Virus record (IMG/VR): IMGVR_UViG_3300035698_007462
Coordinates: 1-26,817 of that record
DNA: 26,817 bases
Reading direction: 5' to 3' (one strand)
Source: a virus
The translations under genes were made by a program, and so were the position numbers. Shown here piece after piece: positions 21,001-26,817 of this stretch (position 1 is its first letter; every line of letters starts with the position of its first letter). The notes under the pieces were generated by a model that was given only the letters and a program-made list of their open reading frames with translations, did not search any database and was not told where the DNA came from.

Positions 21001-22458
21001 TTATACAATAACTAAACTACCGTGAGTGTACATACCACTATTAACAACCTTATACCCGGCTGATGCAAGAAAGCCCTTCTGCGCTTTCAAGTCAGCAGTA
21101 ACAAGTGTTGGGGTCGAGAACAACGGAATATACGGAGCAAACAAAAATCCAGCAAACAGATAATTGTCACCCTTGAAACCAAACAATATTTCTGTAGCAC
21201 CTAACAACGGATCGTGAATAACCAATCTGCCATCAAGAGTTCCTAACTCGTATGGTCCAGTAGGAACAAGAGTGTTTAACCCAGGAGCGGGCACGAAATT
21301 CGGTGCCAACTGACGGACCAAACGAGCAGTGTCATTACCAACAACTAAGAAATTACAAACAGCACGTAACGTCTTGTTGATGATATTAACATTGGCTTTT
21401 TCAACGAAATCCAAGAACTGGTATTTCTTCCATACCCATGCCTCACCCGTTGAAGGGGTTGCCGTGTACGTACCAGGACTCGTTGCTGCATCACCTGTTT
21501 GTGAAGCGGTATTCATTAAATCAATACCCAAGTGATCCATCGTGAACTTAACTTCACCGCCTAAGTACTTAACCAACTCATCCTCTAAATTCAAACCGTG
21601 TGCTTTTTCCAAATCGATCGCAGCACCCAGTGTAAATAAGGCTTTGAGTGGGAAATCTTCGGCAGTAATTGTCGAAGATGTTACGGCAATATTAACTTCA
21701 GGAACATTTGCAGTTGTAACACCTGCAGCGCCACCCGTTTGCCAATCATACTTATAATTAACAGTAGAACTAGCGTACAGGGTTGTATCTACGGTCCAAA
21801 CACCTGTTGCAAGAACAACAGTACCAGCATCACCAGAAGTAGATCCCGTTAATACGTCAGTACCACCAGAAGTAGAAGTAACGGTATAAGTTTCACCCGT
21901 TGTTCCATCTGTAATAACCACGGTACCCGTAACAACCGGGAAATACCCTAATGTACCCGTAGTCGTTGCTGCAATAGATTCACCAGTAACACGAACAGAA
22001 GCATATTCACGCCCACCAACAGTTTTATTGTGGCCTAATTTCGCGTCCATCATATTAGTGGCAGCAGTAACACTACCCTTGCTAGAACCATACTTAACAT
22101 CCAAATAAAACACAGCACCAGAACGACGATCAAGTGCTTGAGTAACTGCTAATTTGTTAAGAACCAAACTAGGCAGCAACGCAGCAATAACCGGCAACTG
22201 AATACCTAAAAACGAAATCGCACTAGAATCCGTTGTTTCAAAGATACTAGAACGAGATTTAATACCACCTTCTAATAACGCATTTTCAAGACATCGAGCA
22301 ATGTTTCTCTTATCGTTTTCTGTAATAGATTTTCCTTGTTGCTTGAAATAACTATCCACAGAATTGATATGAGGCGCCCAAGCTTGAGTCAGACGATTGC
22401 GATCAGCCGACATAGCAGCCAAACGCGACTCAACTAAACCTTCAATTCCCTTACCCAT
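21001..22458 (-). CDS. Major capsid protein, gp23-like (HK97 fold)
   Basis: This 485-residue protein has the T4 gp23-type layout. An N-terminal helical region (residues 1-75) probably forms the propeptide. The core starts GIQLPVIAALLPSLVLNKL and RRSGAVFYLDV, which match the gp23 segment before the HK97 N-arm. Later come NPRQ-free core parts typical of the family: FTLGAAIDLEKAHGLNLEDEL, FLVVGNDTARL, then HDPLLGATEILFGFKG, FAPYIPLFSTP and KGFLASAGYKVVNSGMY. Residues about 168-240 are a Thr/Gly-rich beta insertion (TYTVTSTSGG, GTVVLATGVWTVDT), plausibly an insertion domain on the capsid surface. Candidate protease sites before the core include LLEGG (61-65) and SITEN (45-49). It has a strong GAGGAG Shine-Dalgarno. 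Confidence 0.94.
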   Translation of the reverse strand: MGKGIEGLVESRLAAMSADRNRLTQAWAPHINSVDSYFKQQGKSITENDKRNIARCLENALLEGGIKSRSSIFETTDSSAISFLGIQLPVIAALLPSLVLNKLAVTQALDRRSGAVFYLDVKYGSSKGSVTAATNMMDAKLGHNKTVGGREYASVRVTGESIAATTTGTLGYFPVVTGTVVITDGTTGETYTVTSTSGGTDVLTGSTSGDAGTVVLATGVWTVDTTLYASSTVNYKYDWQTGGAAGVTTANVPEVNIAVTSSTITAEDFPLKALFTLGAAIDLEKAHGLNLEDELVKYLGGEVKFTMDHLGIDLMNTASQTGDAATSPGTYTATPSTGEAWVWKKYQFLDFVEKANVNIINKTLRAVCNFLVVGNDTARLVRQLAPNFVPAPGLNTLVPTGPYELGTLDGRLVIHDPLLGATEILFGFKGDNYLFAGFLFAPYIPLFSTPTLVTADLKAQKGFLASAGYKVVNSGMYTHGSLVIV

Positions 22459-22489
22459 GATATTTTTCTCCTCTTTAACTTAATTAATG

Positions 22490-24997
22490 TTATACACCAA
22501 AATGCTTAAGTGCTGTTCCTACCTTTTTACGAAGTGACGTCATAGCCGGATTAGGATCAGATTGTGATTCCATAACGATCTCAGAGATACCATTAGCAGA
22601 TTGTACTATGTTCTCTCGTATAGCGTTTTGGGTTCTCCTAATGAGACTATCAACTTCTTCTACCGTCCTACATGCTTCTAAAAGTGTTAGAGACGATTCT
22701 GGTAAATGAAGCCCCATACTTTTTGTTTTCATACTAACGTAAAAACTAATTAAATCCTTCTTGTGTGCTTCTTGGAGAACATTTGCCTCCTGTTCATACT
22801 TCTCCGTAATTTCTTTACGGTCTTTTTCTTCTTCTTCTTTAATAGATTTAATTTCTAATAAATGAGAATCTTTACTTTTTTTAGTAGATTCATTCAATTT
22901 ATTTAATTGTTTAGTTAATTTACCTATATCTATTGTTAGGGATTCAGCCACCTCAGTTTTTTGTTTTGACTGAGTCTGCAATATTTTTACCTGATCATGC
23001 AGTTCTTGAAATTGCTCAGTTATTTCCCGCATTTTAATGGTGAAAGCCATCATATCTTTTCCATAACTTTCCACTAATCGATCTCGTTCAGCAGTAATTA
23101 CCACAAGCCTTTCTGACATCTTTTTAAGTGACTTATTTCTGATCATGCCCGAAGGTTTTGCCTTCTCGTTGTTCCTTGTGGTTACTGCTGAAATATTGCC
23201 TTTAGTACTTTCCATATTAGTAACATATGTATCAGCAATGCTCTCGTCAATCTTAAATACCTTAACAATATTATCCACTGCATCAGAATGACTATGAAAG
23301 TTACCCCAATTATCAGTTAAGAATTGATTCGTTTTTCTTTCAAGGTTTTCTTTCATTTGAACATCTGATAGAGGAACATATATATCTGCTCTAATGGAAT
23401 TGACATTTACAAGTAATCTACTCTTACCAATTTTCTGTATAGTTCCATCAGAAGCAACTCTCCCCCATTCCTTATTGTCTGTATCAATATGTACCTTATC
23501 ACCAACCTTAAATTTACCACGTAATTCATTTAACTTATGTAAGTCAGCAATCTTAATCATATCTGATTCTTTAACTTTAGTTTTCTTCTTCTTTTTAATC
23601 TTCTTAGTTTTCTTGGAAGATTTATTAACCACTACCTGTGCTGCCTTGGCGTCTGCGGGTTGACCACAAAGATCAGAAGTTGATATAATCTTTTTCTTTT
23701 CATCTACATCAGAAAAAGACATAAGACATTCTTTTGAACAGAATGATCCATCTTCTGCATCCCATTCTTTTTTAGCTGGTTTTCCACATACCTTACATTT
23801 CTTTTCTTCTACCACTTTTTTTTCGTCTTCTACATTCTCATTTACTGATTCAAAAACTCCAGCATCGATTAAATCTTTTTTACTATATTTCTCTACATTA
23901 TCACCACTAAAAACAGATAATGTTGTACCATCCCAATCCCAATCATCCATATTCTCTGTTGTATCAGATAACCAACTTTGAATTTTATCTAAATTTACTT
24001 GATTTTCATTTACTGACTCCTTTGTACCCATATCCTCCACCAATTCTTCCATACTACTAATGAACTTACTATATTCACTCGCATCACCCTCACCATCTTC
24101 AATCTCTATCTGTGTTAAACTCCATAATTCAGTAATTTCTGCTTTTAATTGAGGGTACTTCTTTACCATTTCTTGCCCTTTTGCTAAAGCCTCTTCCTTA
24201 GACGATTCTTTTATGGGCAACCTATCTTCGACTTTCTTAACAATTTCATTTACTAATTCATCAACAGGCATACAAGTAAGACATTCTTTTTCAGATGTCT
24301 CAACAGTACAATTTTCAGACTGTACATCATTCTTAATTTTTTCCAAAAGTGCAACGGCTTCTGGGTTATACAATCTTTCTAACAAAACAGTAGCGTACTG
24401 CCGATCAATCTTCTTATCATCCAACCCAGTCTTAATAACTTGGGTAACATCACGTTCTACCGTGATAGGCAATTCTGATCCAAAAGTACTGGGATCGGCA
24501 GTAAAATCAATAGTCACAAACCGATAACTTTCCGGCACAACCCTTTGATAACTACCACCCGCTTCATCCAAAGTTTCTTCCAGTTCACCATCCGCTCGGG
24601 TTGAGACACCAATACCACACCCCGCGCGAAGCAATGTATCAACGATTCTTCCATAAGGTGTATCAAGAACTTCCATTACAGCATAAACCTTATGCTTATC
24701 CTCACTCAAGATCATTTCAGTAACTACCCCAGCAACCTTTTCTGTATTACTCTGCGTTGTACTAGGATGTTCTGCGTGGAAAAATAGAGATTTATTTTCC
24801 AGCTTAGCAGTAATATCAGGGTCAGCAAGAACCTTATCCCACACAGCCTTTTCATAAACCCTATTATTCCGATTCTTTTCCCCAATAGAACAAATCTCAT
24901 ATTTCGCCCGACACAAGATCGCATCATTCTTGTCACTGGCATGCTCCAGGATCTGTCCTTTCGTTATAAATGATTCTACAATTTGTGTAGGCTTCAT
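22490..24997 (-). CDS. Prohead protease (gp21-like) fused to a zinc finger, barrel and coiled-coil scaffold-like tail
   Basis: The frame opens at 25003, but ATG 24997 has AGGAG 7 bases upstream while 25003 has it only one base away. Numbering here is from 25003 (837 residues). Residues about 25-200 are a gp21/S78-type protease, with NRVYEKAVWDKVL, FHAEHPS (H79), YAVMEVLDTPYGRIV, CGIGVSTRADGE (S134) and TIDFTADPS. The following regions are unusual: ESVNE at 329-333 and 385-389 bracket a short domain; a C403/C406/C422/C426 zinc finger (CKVC...CSKEC) is TRASH/MYM-like; a poly-Lys patch lies at 464-478; and a KOW/SH3-like barrel (490-550) contains KFKVGDKVHIDTDNKEWGRV. Residues about 625-760 form a long coiled coil. 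The gene precedes the capsid gene, where protease and scaffold are expected. Confidence 0.88.
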   Translation of the reverse strand: MKPTQIVESFITKGQILEHASDKNDAILCRAKYEICSIGEKNRNNRVYEKAVWDKVLADPDITAKLENKSLFFHAEHPSTTQSNTEKVAGVVTEMILSEDKHKVYAVMEVLDTPYGRIVDTLLRAGCGIGVSTRADGELEETLDEAGGSYQRVVPESYRFVTIDFTADPSTFGSELPITVERDVTQVIKTGLDDKKIDRQYATVLLERLYNPEAVALLEKIKNDVQSENCTVETSEKECLTCMPVDELVNEIVKKVEDRLPIKESSKEEALAKGQEMVKKYPQLKAEITELWSLTQIEIEDGEGDASEYSKFISSMEELVEDMGTKESVNENQVNLDKIQSWLSDTTENMDDWDWDGTTLSVFSGDNVEKYSKKDLIDAGVFESVNENVEDEKKVVEEKKCKVCGKPAKKEWDAEDGSFCSKECLMSFSDVDEKKKIISTSDLCGQPADAKAAQVVVNKSSKKTKKIKKKKKTKVKESDMIKIADLHKLNELRGKFKVGDKVHIDTDNKEWGRVASDGTIQKIGKSRLLVNVNSIRADIYVPLSDVQMKENLERKTNQFLTDNWGNFHSHSDAVDNIVKVFKIDESIADTYVTNMESTKGNISAVTTRNNEKAKPSGMIRNKSLKKMSERLVVITAERDRLVESYGKDMMAFTIKMREITEQFQELHDQVKILQTQSKQKTEVAESLTIDIGKLTKQLNKLNESTKKSKDSHLLEIKSIKEEEEKDRKEITEKYEQEANVLQEAHKKDLISFYVSMKTKSMGLHLPESSLTLLEACRTVEEVDSLIRRTQNAIRENIVQSANGISEIVMESQSDPNPAMTSLRKKVGTALKHFGV

Positions 24998-25004
24998 ATT
25001 CATT

Positions 25005-25009
25005 CTCCT
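25005..25009 (-). promoter_or_regulatory. Shine-Dalgarno deciding the protease start
   Basis: AGGAG in the mRNA, partly formed by the stop codon TAG of the upstream gene (25008-25010). Spacing is 7 bases to the ATG at 24997 but only 1 base to the ATG at 25003, which favours the shorter start. Confidence 0.55.
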
Positions 25010-25433
25010 AAATTAATTCTACTGTGACGTAAGTCGTTGCTGATGGCACAACCACCAAAGAATCAATAGTACGACTTAAACATCTAATAGTGTAGGTTTC
25101 ATAGAGACCAACATACCGTACGACCCCTACCCCATTCAGTTGAACAGTTGCATCCCCAACGGCTACATACACCGTAATTAAATAATTTCCAACCAGATCC
25201 CTCGACGTCTCAGATACAGAATCTGTGACAGTTTCAGGAATAGTGACCGTAGTAGTTGTGGTCAATTTAGCCGAACTGACAATCGGTAAAATGGTTGGCG
25301 CGGTAACTACTTCTGTAATATCAGTGGGTAACGAACCAGGAATAAATTGTAATGTTTTTACTGTTTCACCTGGCTCAACGCGAACATCACCCATTGTTTT
25401 TACTACTAATCCGGCATTATGATATTTAGGCAT
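25008..25433 (-). CDS. Small beta-rich head protein, possible decoration protein
   Basis: The frame is open from 25517, but ATG 25433 has AGGAG 7 bases upstream and nearly abuts the upstream stop, giving 141 residues beginning MPKYHNAGLVVKTMGDVRVE. The first 35 residues form a short strand-turn with PGETVKTLQF, like small phage decoration or collar proteins. A Thr/Val-rich stretch then follows (VVTAPTILP, TTTTTVTIPETVTDS), and then a beta domain with YLITVYVAVGDATVQLNGVG, TYTIRCLSR and a closing TTYVTVELI. Located between the edge gene and the protease gene, it is probably a capsid-associated protein; no family is named with confidence. Confidence 0.72.
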   Translation of the reverse strand: MPKYHNAGLVVKTMGDVRVEPGETVKTLQFIPGSLPTDITEVVTAPTILPIVSSAKLTTTTTVTIPETVTDSVSETSRDLVGNYLITVYVAVGDATVQLNGVGVVRYVGLYETYTIRCLSRTIDSLVVVPSATTYVTVELI

Positions 25434-26817
25434 TTCCTGTCTCCTCTTTATTTGTATGTAATCCCCACCAAACTCGTGCTTCACCAGGATTTCCTGTTGA
25501 ATCGACTGCGGTAGCACGAACCATATCCCCCAGAGTATCTAAGGAAATCTTTTTATCCATATCTCTGATCGTGAAGTAAACTGCAACTGATCCTTCTCTG
25601 GCCAAACGGAACTTAGCCCCATCCCCAACCGCATCAACCAATCTCTTTGCGATATCAGGATTGAATTCATTGTAGTTACCAACGATCTTAGCCTGTTTTA
25701 AGAATGTTTCTGAATTAGCATATATTCCCAGCCATTTTAGATTTCGAATTGCCCCGTACACCTTAGGTTCATCCACCAAACTATCTGCATAGGCAAGGGC
25801 AGTTGAAATGAAAGGTTCTTCGGGATATTGCATTTCAATATTAGCCCGTGCTGATTCCGGGGATGACATATCCTCGGCCTTAGGGTCTCCACCATCTGGT
25901 GCTGGTTCAGAATCCGCTGATGTATGTTCTTCTCCCGGACCCGCTATGGGTTCATCACCTGGTTCAACAAGAATATCAGGACTCGGCCCGCCTGCTACTG
26001 CTGGAGCACCCACTTGATCAAGATCCTCAATCCCACGTGGTGATCGTTCATCAAGTAAATCAAACTTTTCCATTAAGACATCAATTTTAGATTCTGATAG
26101 GCCAAACTTCTCCAATAAATCTTTCATCTTGGCTTCTCCAACATCACCGGTTTTATATAAATTATCCACATCAATGTTATATGTTTTCTTTTTTGGTGTT
26201 TTCTTGTTATCTTTTTCTTTATCTCTATCAGGAAAAAAATCCAATGCTTCCCCTTCAGGATAATCACCATTTGGTTCTTCGCCCGGTTCCCATTCTGCCC
26301 CGCCCATCCACTTAAAAGCTTCGTAAAATGCCTTAACAGCATCATCCATTTTAGAATATTCTAGTTCTGGGATAATTGTGTTCTGAACGAACTCAATAAA
26401 GGCCTCTTTGGTCTCAAAAGCCTCCATCAAATCATACTTTTCCAATAACTTTTTCATCCTAGCGTCATTAACCATAGTTTGCACCTCTTTGATCCCTATA
26501 TCCACAGATTCCCCAACATTACTAAGTTTATCTTCTATTGCTTGTGATAATACTGAATAAACTGCGTCAGGATACCAATTATCAAAAGCAATCTTTGAGA
26601 CAACCCATTTAGTAGGAGAATATTTAATCCAGTGATCTACCACAGTATCCGTTCCGCCACCAACATGTTCTCCACCTTCGGGGAAATCAATTTCAATCCA
26701 ACCACTATTACCAGAATCATTAACCTCGATATTTTTTATTTCAAAATTATTAAATTCACTGGCAATATCAGCATCATTCTTATATTGTTCTTCAGTTACC
26801 TTGGATTCACCCATTCC
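25426..26817 (-). CDS. Modular acidic protein of the head region (5' end uncertain or partial)
   Basis: An ATG at 26812-26814 begins a 462-residue frame, but only three bases lie upstream, so the gene may start outside the window. Residues about 24-97 form a domain with GWIEIDFPEGGEHVGGGTD, HWIKYSPTKWVVSKIAF and NWYPDAVYSVLS. Three short helices repeat a theme: MKKLLEKYDLMEAF (120-133), MKDLLEKFGLSESK (230-243) and VLMEKFDLLDER (247-258). An acidic Pro/Gly linker (265-325) leads to a C-terminal domain with LVDEPKVYGAIRNLKWLGIY and ARVWWGLHTN. No enzymatic family is recognised. Position just upstream of protease and capsid suggests a head-core or internal protein. Confidence 0.7.
   Translation of the reverse strand, partial: GMGESKVTEEQYKNDADIASEFNNFEIKNIEVNDSGNSGWIEIDFPEGGEHVGGGTDTVVDHWIKYSPTKWVVSKIAFDNWYPDAVYSVLSQAIEDKLSNVGESVDIGIKEVQTMVNDARMKKLLEKYDLMEAFETKEAFIEFVQNTIIPELEYSKMDDAVKAFYEAFKWMGGAEWEPGEEPNGDYPEGEALDFFPDRDKEKDNKKTPKKKTYNIDVDNLYKTGDVGEAKMKDLLEKFGLSESKIDVLMEKFDLLDERSPRGIEDLDQVGAPAVAGGPSPDILVEPGDEPIAGPGEEHTSADSEPAPDGGDPKAEDMSSPESARANIEMQYPEEPFISTALAYADSLVDEPKVYGAIRNLKWLGIYANSETFLKQAKIVGNYNEFNPDIAKRLVDAVGDGAKFRLAREGSVAVYFTIRDMDKKISLDTLGDMVRATAVDSTGNPGEARVWWGLHTNKEETGNA
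25441..25445 (-). promoter_or_regulatory. Shine-Dalgarno fixing the start of the 141-residue gene
   Basis: AGGAG in the mRNA lies 7 bases before the ATG at 25433, and it is inside the end of the preceding gene. It argues against the longer frame from 25517, which would overlap that gene by 92 bases. Confidence 0.6.

Overview
The window looks like part of the genome of a large, AT-rich contractile-tailed bacteriophage (T4-like myovirus architecture, Caudoviricetes). Every credible gene lies on the minus strand. The genes are packed almost end to end, with no non-coding stretch over about 90 bases. I see no tRNA, rRNA, CRISPR array, insertion sequence, integrase or bacterial housekeeping gene. 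The host cannot be read from the sequence.

In the direction of transcription (high to low coordinates) the layout is head, then neck, then tail tube and sheath, then baseplate, then fibres. The head region (about 26817-20919) holds a modular protein cut by the window edge, a small beta-rich protein, a very long prohead protease with zinc-finger, barrel and coiled-coil scaffold-like parts, and a gp23-type major capsid protein. The region 20918-14877 holds a candidate neck protein and several probable virion proteins of unknown function. These include a SWIM-zinc-finger protein with a C-terminal Cys/His/Asp domain, a 682-residue acidic protein, a DUF5661-like protein and a tiny membrane peptide. 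The connector region (14859-12909) holds a single-span membrane protein and four small to medium proteins in neck or tail-terminator position.

The tail region (12821-7342) encodes the sheath, two tube-fold proteins, a gp26/T4_baseplate-like zinc-ribbon protein overlapping a second ORF in another frame (the usual place of tail assembly chaperones), and a candidate tape measure protein. The baseplate region (7331-773) encodes a tube-initiator-like protein, gp53-like wedge, gp27-like hub, gp5-like OB-fold spike, a helical protein, a carbohydrate-binding-like fibre protein, gp25-like wedge and gp6/baseplate-J-like wedge. A small beta-rich protein and the start of a pectate-lyase-like beta-helix fibre close the window.

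Many junctions are translationally coupled: TAATG (5011, 13577, 15501, 19977), ATGA (6192, 14021, 14461, 12818), or a stop codon fused to the Shine-Dalgarno (TAGGAG). This suggests one or a few long late transcripts. The terminase and portal are not in the window and would be expected upstream (beyond 26817); more fibre genes are expected beyond position 1.

The observations most worth following are: (1) an identical pentapeptide, ESVNE, at inter-domain positions in three different proteins, possibly a maturation-protease site; (2) the enlarged protease-scaffold polyprotein; (3) a perfect hairpin with a U6 loop at the overlap of the two chaperone-like frames; (4) one beta-module that recurs in the capsid, neck and baseplate proteins; and (5) a SWIM plus cysteine-enzyme-like protein.
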